Source of the DNA: Candidatus Woesearchaeota archaeon
Lineage (GTDB): Archaea; Nanobdellota; Nanobdellia; Woesearchaeales; JACPIF01
Assembly (NCBI GenBank): GCA_016188215.1
Contig: JACPIF010000011.1
Span: 156,142 to 220,141 of the forward strand
Direction: 5' to 3'
Length of the DNA: 64,000 bases
The position numbers and the translations under genes were made by a program. Below the pieces are notes generated by a model. That model had not been told where the DNA came from. It was given only the letters and a program-made list of their open reading frames with translations, and did not search any database. The first letter of the stretch is position 1. Every line of letters begins with the position of its first letter. Below are positions 55,651 to 64,000 of this stretch, piece by piece.

Positions 55651-56267
55651 ATATCTTATTGTATATTCTGTTCATTATCTTAATGCTAATACTTGCATTC
55701 TTCACCTATTGGCGCCTCTGGTTCCTCCGCGACCCGGAAAGAGCCGCGCCAAAAGGCAGGAACATAGTAAGCCCGGCGGACGGTAAAATCCTGAAGGTTG
55801 CAAACATCAAGAAACCAATAGTAAAGGTAGACAAGGGCTTCATCGGCAAAATCTACACAGCAACCAAAGACGTAGCCTCAGAAACAAAATTAGTTGCTAT
55901 CTTCATGTCCCCCCTGGATGTGCACTACAACCGCGCACCGATAGAAGGCAAGGTAATTTCTGTAAAGCATACAAAAGGAAAGTTCTTTGCAGCAAATAAA
56001 TTGGAAGAATCATTGCAGAACGAGAAGAACGAGATTGTTATTCAAAACAAGGAAATTGGAAAGGTCAAGGTAATCCAGGTTGCTGGCTTCCTCGCAAGAA
56101 GAGTCATCTGCTACGTGCACAAAAACCAAAATGTTATTAAAGGCGATAAAATAGGCTTAATCACTTTAGGAAGCCAGTGCATCATCATCATGCCAAAGAA
56201 AGTAAAGCTGTCGGTCAAGGAAGGCCAGCAAGTCTACGCCGGAACAACAATTATAGGTGAATACTGA
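55647..56267 (+). CDS. archaetidyl/phosphatidylserine decarboxylase family
   Basis: 'SPADGKILKV', 'FMSPLDVHYNRAPIEGKVI', 'LGSQCIIIMPKKVKLSVKEGQQVYAG'. Confidence 0.85.
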   Translation: MNILLYILFIILMLILAFFTYWRLWFLRDPERAAPKGRNIVSPADGKILKVANIKKPIVKVDKGFIGKIYTATKDVASETKLVAIFMSPLDVHYNRAPIEGKVISVKHTKGKFFAANKLEESLQNEKNEIVIQNKEIGKVKVIQVAGFLARRVICYVHKNQNVIKGDKIGLITLGSQCIIIMPKKVKLSVKEGQQVYAGTTIIGEY

Positions 56268-56801
56268 ATGAACATGCTTAAGCTTGTCAAGGCCCCTGAT
56301 CTTGTCTCTCTGCTGAGCCTTGCTTTTGCAATGCTCTCAATCTTCTCCTCTATTGAGCGTGATTTTAATACAGCAATGTTTTTCATGATCCTTTCAGTGG
56401 TGGCAGACTACAGCGATGGCATGCTCGCCAGGCTCATGCATCGCACCGGGAATTTTGGCAAGCAAGTGGATTCTCTTGCAGACATTATCGCGTTCGGTGT
56501 AACACCTGCGGTATTCGGCTACATGGTCCTTGGCAGGGACACCTTCACAATGGCCGCATTAGTCATATTCACCTGCGCCGGCTTGCTGCGATTGGCCCGA
56601 TATAATATCTCTCCTGCATCGGACTATTTTGAGGGGCTGCCTATTACCAGCTCCGCTCTGCTCATCCCGGCTGCATACACCCTCCTGCCGCTCAACCTTT
56701 TACCTTACCTCTATCTTCTATTAGCAGCCCTGATGATATCATCAATTAAAGTCAGTAAGCTAAAATTAGGTAAAAAGGATAAGAAGCAAAAGAAATCATA
56801 G
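56268..56801 (+). CDS. pssA: CDP-alcohol phosphatidyltransferase (archaetidylserine synthase-like)
   Basis: 'DYSDGMLARLMHRTGNFGKQVDSLADIIAFGVTP' DGxxAR...GxxxDxxxD-type motif. Confidence 0.85.
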   Translation: MNMLKLVKAPDLVSLLSLAFAMLSIFSSIERDFNTAMFFMILSVVADYSDGMLARLMHRTGNFGKQVDSLADIIAFGVTPAVFGYMVLGRDTFTMAALVIFTCAGLLRLARYNISPASDYFEGLPITSSALLIPAAYTLLPLNLLPYLYLLLAALMISSIKVSKLKLGKKDKKQKKS

Positions 56802-56854
56802 GTCAATCTGAAATTACAGATATGATATTTTTAGAGAAGCTACTTGCATTTATT

Positions 56855-56893
56855 GAGATAAATTATCTCGAGATCTAGGTAAAGCTATATAAA
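56855..56893 (+). promoter_or_regulatory. palindrome upstream of the TATA box of the secreted-protein cluster
   Basis: GAGATAA-A-TTATCTC (56855-56869), then CTATATAA at about 56885-56892. Confidence 0.55.
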
Positions 56894-56935
56894 GGGGCAT
56901 ATATCACCCAGTACTAGATTGGGTGGTGTTGTATT

Positions 56936-57502
56936 GTAAAAAAGAGGTCTCAGGCTAAAGCACTATTTCTATCAATTCTCTTACTTACTGCTCTGGCTGT
57001 CATTACTATAGCTCTTAATCATTCTTTACCAGAACAAGCGGTTAGTCCTGATTTACAGAATATTCTTTCTAAGAATCCTAAATTAGCCACTGTAGTGAAT
57101 GGGCAGTCTATTGATACTGAATATATAAGGGAATATTTGAAGACTTATAAGGGCTTTTCTGAGTTGCAATACCGGAATGTGGGAAAAGGCGAGATAGTTA
57201 GGCAAACGTTAGCTGTTGGCAATAATGAGGAGAATATCAAAGGATTTGAGATCAATGGGAAAAGATATGTAGTACACCTAATAGCGTGTGATGTTAATTA
57301 TGGTCAATGCATGTTTAGGATAAACGGATTGCCAACAGGTGGCATCAAAGTTCACAACAGGAATGCTTCTGGTTTTGATTTGGATAATACTTACAGAGTG
57401 GAAATTGATTCTGTCACTTTTGATTATTGTGGTACAAAAAGATTCTGCAATTTGCATTATGAGGCGTATGATAAAGTTGAAGTGAGGGTGAGACCTAAAT
57501 GA
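56936..57502 (+). CDS. secreted hypothetical protein; start unclear (frame open upstream of GTG 57095)
   Basis: In-frame signal-like segment 'KKRSQAKALFLSILLLTALAVITIALNH' precedes the ORF-track start. Confidence 0.55.
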   Translation, partial: VKKRSQAKALFLSILLLTALAVITIALNHSLPEQAVSPDLQNILSKNPKLATVVNGQSIDTEYIREYLKTYKGFSELQYRNVGKGEIVRQTLAVGNNEENIKGFEINGKRYVVHLIACDVNYGQCMFRINGLPTGGIKVHNRNASGFDLDNTYRVEIDSVTFDYCGTKRFCNLHYEAYDKVEVRVRPK

Positions 57503-57945
57503 AGAAATTTATGTTGTTAGGATTATTATTAGTAATAATTATTTCAGGGTGTATCCAACAAACGGCTTTAGACACTAAAGAATTAATAAACACTGATAAT
57601 TCCAATAAGTATAGATTAGATGAATTGATAGTTCAATTTAACTCTGTATCTTCTAATGGACTCATTGCTTCTATAAATTCTGAAAATCAGGCAGATGAAA
57701 TAAATTTTAGAAATTATTTTGAAAAGAATATTGCAAATATTAAAAATAACTATAACAAAATTGTTGAACTCAGGATCACATATCCTAGTCAAGCAAATCT
57801 GGCTTTTGTAAAAATTATATATAGTCAAAACACTACTGAGCAAGAAAAAGAACAAATTCTCAAGTTGTTGAAGGAAGATTTAGAGGAAAGATGGTACTCC
57901 AAAAAAGTAAATTTTAGTGTGATAGAATATGTCAGTGGCAAATAG
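57499..57945 (+). CDS. lipoprotein, hypothetical
   Basis: Lipobox 'LLLVIIISGCIQQ'. Confidence 0.65.
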   Translation: MKKFMLLGLLLVIIISGCIQQTALDTKELINTDNSNKYRLDELIVQFNSVSSNGLIASINSENQADEINFRNYFEKNIANIKNNYNKIVELRITYPSQANLAFVKIIYSQNTTEQEKEQILKLLKEDLEERWYSKKVNFSVIEYVSGK

Positions 57946-59701
57946 AAGATGGAATAAGGTTGAGAAAATAGTATTTTGCTTAATCTTGATTTCTATGCTC
58001 TTGCCTATCTCACATGCAACTAATAATGATGCTAACGAAAAGATTACAAAAAAACTAAACCAAGAAGATTTTGTTGAGGTTATCATAATCCTAAAAGATC
58101 CCGATGATCTTTCAAAAGTTGATTTGTCTAACCGAAGATTAAAAGTAAAGAATCTCCAGGAGTCTATATTACACGGATTATCTCAAGATGAGATAAAACA
58201 AGTGAAAAGATTTCCACTAACTAATGGCTTTAGCGGAATAATATCAAAGAAAGGATATGACAAAATTAAGAATAACCCTAGTATTAAATCGATACGTCTT
58301 GTTGAAAAAGAATATGTTCTGCTAACAGAAAGTGTACCTATTATTGAAGCTAATCTAGTCCAAAATTTATCGTTTACCGGGGAAGGACAAACAGTTTGTG
58401 TTATTGACACGGGAGTTGATTACGGCCACCCTAATTTAGGGTCTTGTACCCTTTCTCAATTTTTATCTAACTCATGTTCAAAAATAATTGGAGGATATGA
58501 CTTTTGGAATGATGATTCTGACCCAATGGACGATTTTGGACACGGCACCCATGTTGCAGGGATTGTTGCCTCCGATAGTACAATCTATAGGGGAGTCGCG
58601 CCGGATTCAAGACTGATAGCTCTTAAAGTATGTGGAAAGAACTTTTCAGAAGGTTGTTCAACTCCTAATATGATAAGCGCAATAGACTGGTGCATTAGCA
58701 ATGCCAGTAAGTTTAACATCACTGTAATTACTATAAGTATTGGCGGAGGAGCGTTTTCATCATATTGTGATGATGATGACGATAGAAAACAAAGTATAGA
58801 CCTGGCTATAAAAAATAACATCTTTGTAACAATTGCTTCGGGGAATAATGGCTTTATAGGAGATATCTCAGCGCCTGCTTGTGTTGAAAATGCTACCTCG
58901 ATAGGCGCTACAGATAAAAATGATAATGTAGCAACTTATTCAAATCGGAATCAAAATTTAGATTTATTAGCACCAGGTGGTGAATGGGGTTCTTCTACTT
59001 CTCCTTATTCAGAGATTGTATCAACATTTTCGCCGAATGTATCAAATGATCCAAACTTATGTTTTATAAGGAACACACAGGGTATATGTTTTGATACTTC
59101 TTATAACGTAACACCGTATTTTATACGTTCTATTGGCACTTCAATGGCTGCTCCACACGTAGCTGGTATCGCAGCTTTGTTGCAAGATGCATATGATGGT
59201 AATCTCACACCTTCTCAAATTTTATGGATACTGAATGAAAGCGGGGAGGATGTGTGGGATTCTGAGGTTGAAACTGGATTATTCTCAGAGGGTAAGTATT
59301 TCCCTAGAGTGAATGCTCTTAAAGCTCTAGAATATGCTTCTTATCTTGATATTCAACACACTGATTGGCCCACTCAGCGCCACGACAACCGAAGGACAGC
59401 TTTTACAATTTTAAAAGGAGATATGAATGCCTCAAATATCGATAATTATAATCTTTATTTAACAAACGGAACTTCCCAAGAGTATGTTATTCGAACTAGT
59501 ATTGCAGACATAGATGGCAACGGATATATGGAAGCTGTTACAGTCGCCCACGAGAAGATATCAGATAATGAAACAGATGGCAAGGTATATGCTTTTGAGA
59601 GAAATAGACGTTTCAATGAGATATGTCCTTCTTTCTTCCCATTCTGCTGGGAAAATGAGCGGAAGTGGCATGTATCCGTTAATTCTGGAGGAGCTCTATG
59701 A
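57929..59701 (+). CDS. S8 family subtilisin-like protease with I9-like propeptide
   Basis: 'VIDTGVDYGHPNL', 'GHGTHVAGIVAS', 'GTSMAAPHVAGI'; C-terminal 'DWPTQRHDNRRT...' segment. Confidence 0.9.
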   Translation: MSVANRRWNKVEKIVFCLILISMLLPISHATNNDANEKITKKLNQEDFVEVIIILKDPDDLSKVDLSNRRLKVKNLQESILHGLSQDEIKQVKRFPLTNGFSGIISKKGYDKIKNNPSIKSIRLVEKEYVLLTESVPIIEANLVQNLSFTGEGQTVCVIDTGVDYGHPNLGSCTLSQFLSNSCSKIIGGYDFWNDDSDPMDDFGHGTHVAGIVASDSTIYRGVAPDSRLIALKVCGKNFSEGCSTPNMISAIDWCISNASKFNITVITISIGGGAFSSYCDDDDDRKQSIDLAIKNNIFVTIASGNNGFIGDISAPACVENATSIGATDKNDNVATYSNRNQNLDLLAPGGEWGSSTSPYSEIVSTFSPNVSNDPNLCFIRNTQGICFDTSYNVTPYFIRSIGTSMAAPHVAGIAALLQDAYDGNLTPSQILWILNESGEDVWDSEVETGLFSEGKYFPRVNALKALEYASYLDIQHTDWPTQRHDNRRTAFTILKGDMNASNIDNYNLYLTNGTSQEYVIRTSIADIDGNGYMEAVTVAHEKISDNETDGKVYAFERNRRFNEICPSFFPFCWENERKWHVSVNSGGAL

Positions 59702-59991
59702 AACTTATTTATTTTTTATTATTAGGCCTTATACTAGTAAGCGGATGCAATGAATCTGAATCATTGAAAAATGAAAGTGTTTACACTAAACACGAAAATT
59801 TTGCTCGATTTGAATTACCACAGGTAGCTGGTGAGTGTCGAAGTGATTCTCAGTGCATTATAGGTGGTTGTAACGGAGAGACTTGTACTGCTAAAGAAGC
59901 TAAAGTGACAACTTGCGATGTTCCTAAAGGTATGAAATCAGGTGTATCATGTAAGTGCATTAATCAAGGATGTATTTGGACCAAAAAATGA
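59698..59991 (+). CDS. lipoprotein with Cys-cluster domain
   Basis: 'LILVSGCNES', 'CRSDSQCIIGGCNGETC...CDVPKGMKSGVSCKCINQGC'. Confidence 0.75.
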   Translation: MKLIYFLLLGLILVSGCNESESLKNESVYTKHENFARFELPQVAGECRSDSQCIIGGCNGETCTAKEAKVTTCDVPKGMKSGVSCKCINQGCIWTKK

Positions 59992-62852
59992 AAAGTAATA
60001 TTTTAACTTTAAGTTTGTTCTTCTTAATTTTAATAATTATAACTCCTTTGAGCTATTCATTAGATAAAAGTAGAAATGAAATTGGTGCGGATATAGTCAA
60101 TAATCTAGGGGTAACAGGAAAAAATAATACGATATGTTTAATTGATGATGGTGTTGATTACACACATCCTAACTTAGGCAACTGCACTCTTAATCAAATT
60201 TCTATTGGCCAATGTCCAACCTTTATTTCTGCTACTGATTTAGTTGAGAATGATTCAGACCCTTATCCAGAGGGAGAACAGGAACATGGTACACAAATTG
60301 CAGGAATTATTTTATCAAATCACGAAAAATATAAAGGTATATCCCCTGGTGCTAAAATAGCTTTTGTAAGAATTTGGGACTATGATTTTATTAATCAAGA
60401 ATCTACAACAAATACAGCATTAGTTCTAGATGCTATTCAATGGTGTATAGATAATAGAAATAATTATAGCATCTCTGCTATTAGTCTTAGCATGGGTTTA
60501 GGATTTAGTCAATCCTCCAATATCACATCACAATTTCAATCAAAAATTGACAACGCTACTAGAGTCGGAATACTTTTTGTTAAATCATCTGGTAATAGAG
60601 AGGATGGTGATACTTATAACATGACATTCCCTGCTGATTTGGGAAATGTTACATCAGTAGGTTCAGTGAGAAATAAGGACAAAATTTCATATTTTACGAG
60701 AAGAACTTCAAACTTAGATTTATTAGCTCCAGGTGATAAAATAAGAAGTACAATAGTGGGAACGGGCTTCACAAGTTTTCTAGGTAATCTAATTTGTTGG
60801 CATAACAGTGACACAATTGCTGGTTCGCTAATTACAAGGAAAGTTCTTCCTTTTTGTAACTATGGAACCTCCTTTTCCGCTCCTCATGTATCTGCTGCAG
60901 TCACATTATTAAAAGAATATGACTCTGGTTTGAAACCTCATGATATAGAAAATTTATTAAAGGAAACTGGTAATGATGTCTATGACTCTGTGACTAATTC
61001 TACATTTAAAATGATCAATTTACCTGCTGCTTTACATATTTACGATTGGCCCACACAGCGCCATGACAACCGCAGAACTGGTTTAACACTTTTAAAAGGT
61101 GACATGAATTCTTCAAACATTGATAATTACAATCTCTATTTAACAAATGGAACTTCCCAGGAATATGTCATCAGAACTAGCATAGCAGATGTTGATGGCA
61201 ACGGGTATATGGAAGCTGTTACTGTAGCCCACGAGAAGATATCAGATAATGAAACAGATGGCAAGGTATATGCTTTTGAGAGAAATAGACGTTTCAATGA
61301 GATATGTCCTTCTTTCTTCTCATTCTGCTGGGAAGATGAGCGGAAGTGGTTTATTGATCTGCATAGAGTAATCATGCATCCTCCTACAATTGGCAATATT
61401 GACGAAACCATTCAGAAAGAAGTCATAGTTCCGACCAGGAATGGCACATTAAGAGTACTTAATGTTAGCACAGACGGCAAAACTGTTTATGATAAATGGC
61501 AATATTTGACTAAGCCTAAATTCTCAACTTTTTCAGGTAATAATCACACAGCTGAACTGAGCGGTTCTGCAATTGCAGATATTGATTTAGACGGGAATCC
61601 TGATATTATAATTACAGATTCTGCTCCAAGGGCTGTGTATGACTGGCCCGGACAGATATATGTCTTAAATCAGACAGGTGGACTAAAATTCAATGCAACT
61701 TTTGGGAATGCAGGGGCCTTTGGAGCACCATCTATTGCAAATATAGATGAGGATGATTACCCTGAAATTATTATACCTTCATTCTATGGAGTTTTTGTAT
61801 ATGACTATAATGTAACTCATAATAATCTGACTTTAAAATGGAACAATAGCGACGGATTAATAGATGGAGAAATTGTAGTCTATGATATAGATAGAGATAA
61901 CGAATATGAGTTGATATATTCCACTTCGCCTGTCTCATGTGCCGCTCAAAAACAGTGTTACAATAGGACTTATATTAGAGATGCTAAGACTGGCGCAAAT
62001 GAAGGGCCAAGTCCTATAAATTATACGTTTGCAACCATGGTAGCTCCAACCATAGCTAATCTGGACAATGATTCAAACTTTGAGATAGTAGTTATTGGGA
62101 CAAATGAAAAAGTAAGTTATGGTCTGGGCAAATTAAGAGCCTATGATGCAAGTTCTGGCAATCTTGAATGGGAGTACAATGATTCTAATAGCTTAATAAC
62201 TCCTTTTGCAAGTCCTGTTATAGCAGATATCACTGGTGATGGCAACCTTGACATTATTTTTGCGGAAAATAATGGTACACAAGTTTATATTTTGCATAAA
62301 AATGGCACCTTAAACTTTAGATACTTCTTTGATGCTTTTGTAGACAATGCTTTAGCCATAGGTGATTTAGATAAGGATGGAAAAGCCGAGATTGCACTTA
62401 AAAGAGCAGGCTCACCTGTGGCCTTTACAACATTAACAGCTTTCAATGATCCTCCAGAATTAAACCTCATTAATAATTTAACTGCAAGGGCAGGAGATTT
62501 AATAAATCTAAATGTGACAGGACAAGTTACTGCGATAGACCCTGAAGGAAATAACTTAACTCTTAGTTATAGTTCTCCATTCAATAGTTCAGGGCTATGG
62601 CAATCTACAATCAATGATACGGGCAATTATTCCATTCTAGTAGAGGTAAGCGATGGAGGCATTACTGATTCACAATTTGTATTCTTACAAGTTTTCAACA
62701 CAACTTCTACCTATGTTAGTAACTTAACGGATGGCTCTAACCAGAAAATACTGAACTATACACAAGCATCTAATCAATCTGTGCAGCTTAGACTGCCAAA
62801 AAATGTAAGTATATTGTATGCAAGCATAAAAATAGAGGGAAAAGGTCAATGA
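59988..62852 (+). CDS. second S8 subtilisin-like protease with FG-GAP/VCBS-like repeats, no I9-like propeptide
   Basis: 'LIDDGVDYTHPNL', 'EHGTQIAGI', 'GTSFSAPHVSAA'; repeated 'IADIDLDGNPDIII'-type units. Confidence 0.85.
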   Translation: MKSNILTLSLFFLILIIITPLSYSLDKSRNEIGADIVNNLGVTGKNNTICLIDDGVDYTHPNLGNCTLNQISIGQCPTFISATDLVENDSDPYPEGEQEHGTQIAGIILSNHEKYKGISPGAKIAFVRIWDYDFINQESTTNTALVLDAIQWCIDNRNNYSISAISLSMGLGFSQSSNITSQFQSKIDNATRVGILFVKSSGNREDGDTYNMTFPADLGNVTSVGSVRNKDKISYFTRRTSNLDLLAPGDKIRSTIVGTGFTSFLGNLICWHNSDTIAGSLITRKVLPFCNYGTSFSAPHVSAAVTLLKEYDSGLKPHDIENLLKETGNDVYDSVTNSTFKMINLPAALHIYDWPTQRHDNRRTGLTLLKGDMNSSNIDNYNLYLTNGTSQEYVIRTSIADVDGNGYMEAVTVAHEKISDNETDGKVYAFERNRRFNEICPSFFSFCWEDERKWFIDLHRVIMHPPTIGNIDETIQKEVIVPTRNGTLRVLNVSTDGKTVYDKWQYLTKPKFSTFSGNNHTAELSGSAIADIDLDGNPDIIITDSAPRAVYDWPGQIYVLNQTGGLKFNATFGNAGAFGAPSIANIDEDDYPEIIIPSFYGVFVYDYNVTHNNLTLKWNNSDGLIDGEIVVYDIDRDNEYELIYSTSPVSCAAQKQCYNRTYIRDAKTGANEGPSPINYTFATMVAPTIANLDNDSNFEIVVIGTNEKVSYGLGKLRAYDASSGNLEWEYNDSNSLITPFASPVIADITGDGNLDIIFAENNGTQVYILHKNGTLNFRYFFDAFVDNALAIGDLDKDGKAEIALKRAGSPVAFTTLTAFNDPPELNLINNLTARAGDLINLNVTGQVTAIDPEGNNLTLSYSSPFNSSGLWQSTINDTGNYSILVEVSDGGITDSQFVFLQVFNTTSTYVSNLTDGSNQKILNYTQASNQSVQLRLPKNVSILYASIKIEGKGQ

Positions 62853-64000
62853 AAAAGATACTAGTACTTTTCATTCCTGTACTATTTTTATTAGTTAATA
62901 GTTTAAATATCTCAGGTTATGCTACCTGTACAACTACTGGAGATTGTCCATCGGGTTTTACGGATAATGGTACAATTTGTGAAGGAAAAATTTGCTACAA
63001 GCAATGTTACATATACACATGTGGTAATATATCCGATATAACATGGACTCAAGAATTCTCAGATGCAAATAAACCGCATATAAAAGATCAAACAGATTTT
63101 GATGTAACTGATTCGCTCGGATATACGCCTACTAATACATCCAGATGTTATAAATTTGAATACAGAGGGCCATCTTCAAATTCATGCATACAAATGAACG
63201 CAAATGAAAGTGCAAGCCCACCAAACAATTGTGATAGCGAAGCTATTGTTGGTTTTAGGGATTTAACAAATTTAGAAGACCCATGGTACAAGAATATTTA
63301 CACTGCAGATAGTTATCGAGGCCCTAAGTACCTTGGTTTAGTTAACAAAGTCCAATTTGACTACATGGTTAAAGTCGCAAGATCCCATGCTGATGGAGAA
63401 GGGACATCTGACTCATATAAAGCAGATTTAGAAATTACAAACTCAATTTATTGTGCCAACAATAGTGCAATCTGTGATGCAATGGCGCCACTTCATAATT
63501 GCACTACGGGATGTTATAATAAAGAAACAAGATTAAGAGGCTTCCAAGGGTTTCTTGTAGAAAGTAATTCCATAGACAATACTTTATATAATGGAAACGG
63601 GTGCGGTGTTCAATACGTTGAAGCAAATATTGGGAATTATTTCACAGTTAAGAGTTCTGAAGGCTGTTCAGGTGGTTATTATGTATACAGTGCTCAAGCA
63701 AATATAATTAAGTATGATACAAGTGCCAGATGTGACATGGTAAATGAGGCCCCCAATATAACAGGTGTAAAAATATTGCCATTAATGCCTAATGCTGGCC
63801 AAAACTTATTTTGTAACTATACCTATTATGACACAGAAAACTTCACCGAGCAGAATTCAAGCTATGAATGGTGGAAGAATAATGTAAATCAAAATATTAA
63901 CTCTCAAATCCTTGAATATAAAAACCTAACACCAGGTGATTTATGGTTTTGTAAGGTATCAGGAAGTGATGGCGATAAGACTTCTGTTTTTGTGCAAAGC
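62849..64000 (+). CDS. secreted Cys-rich protein, incomplete at window end
   Basis: ATG 62849 overlaps the previous stop; 384 open codons 'MKKILVLFIPVLFLLVNSLNISGYATCTTTGDCPSG...' to base 64000; absent from the ORF track because no stop is present. Confidence 0.8.
   Translation, partial: MKKILVLFIPVLFLLVNSLNISGYATCTTTGDCPSGFTDNGTICEGKICYKQCYIYTCGNISDITWTQEFSDANKPHIKDQTDFDVTDSLGYTPTNTSRCYKFEYRGPSSNSCIQMNANESASPPNNCDSEAIVGFRDLTNLEDPWYKNIYTADSYRGPKYLGLVNKVQFDYMVKVARSHADGEGTSDSYKADLEITNSIYCANNSAICDAMAPLHNCTTGCYNKETRLRGFQGFLVESNSIDNTLYNGNGCGVQYVEANIGNYFTVKSSEGCSGGYYVYSAQANIIKYDTSARCDMVNEAPNITGVKILPLMPNAGQNLFCNYTYYDTENFTEQNSSYEWWKNNVNQNINSQILEYKNLTPGDLWFCKVSGSDGDKTSVFVQS

Noticed and set aside
59514-59753. 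79-aa ORF overlapping the first subtilisin
   Set aside because: Alternate frame within clear coding sequence
1-64000. CRISPR array, rRNA genes, transposase or integrase
   Set aside because: I found no regularly spaced repeats, rRNA signature sequences, or recognisable transposase/integrase ORFs in the window

Overview
This 64 kb window looks archaeal. Evidence: aIF5B, EF-1beta with its HVO_2753-type zinc-ribbon partner, TYW1, diphthine synthase, archaeal-type PEP carboxylase, TFS, Trm1, tRNA introns with bulge-helix-bulge (BHB) geometry, and TATA boxes about 25-30 nt upstream of many starts. It resembles a DPANN-like genome, but I cannot prove the lineage. Most of the window is a dense housekeeping chromosome. 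Accessory islands are at about 5.6-6.9 kb (GHKL ATPase + STAS-like protein), 27.1-30.7 kb (AbiE-like nucleotidyltransferase TA module, a decayed duplicate of a zinc-ribbon gene, autoinhibited Fic protein), 49.5-52.7 kb (pilin-like and M64-like secreted proteins), 54.8 kb (BRO-N protein) and 56.9-64.0 kb (secreted subtilisin/lipoprotein cluster). The strongest unusual signals are: (1) three of the four tRNA genes carry introns, including D-arm introns in tRNA-Gln (27 nt) and tRNA-Asn (20 nt, plus a second intron at 37/38), where BHB cut sites restore normal 73-nt tRNAs; (2) a Hel308-type helicase gene that lacks the N-terminal RecA1 half; (3) a GC-rich intergenic element at about 32.59-32.78 kb with two long-range helices, a candidate structured RNA; (4) palindromic operators on or beside TATA boxes of several accessory and regulator genes; (5) a tandem subtilisin pair sharing a nearly identical DNA tract. 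All function calls come from reading translated motifs and sequence by eye; no database search or folding program was run.
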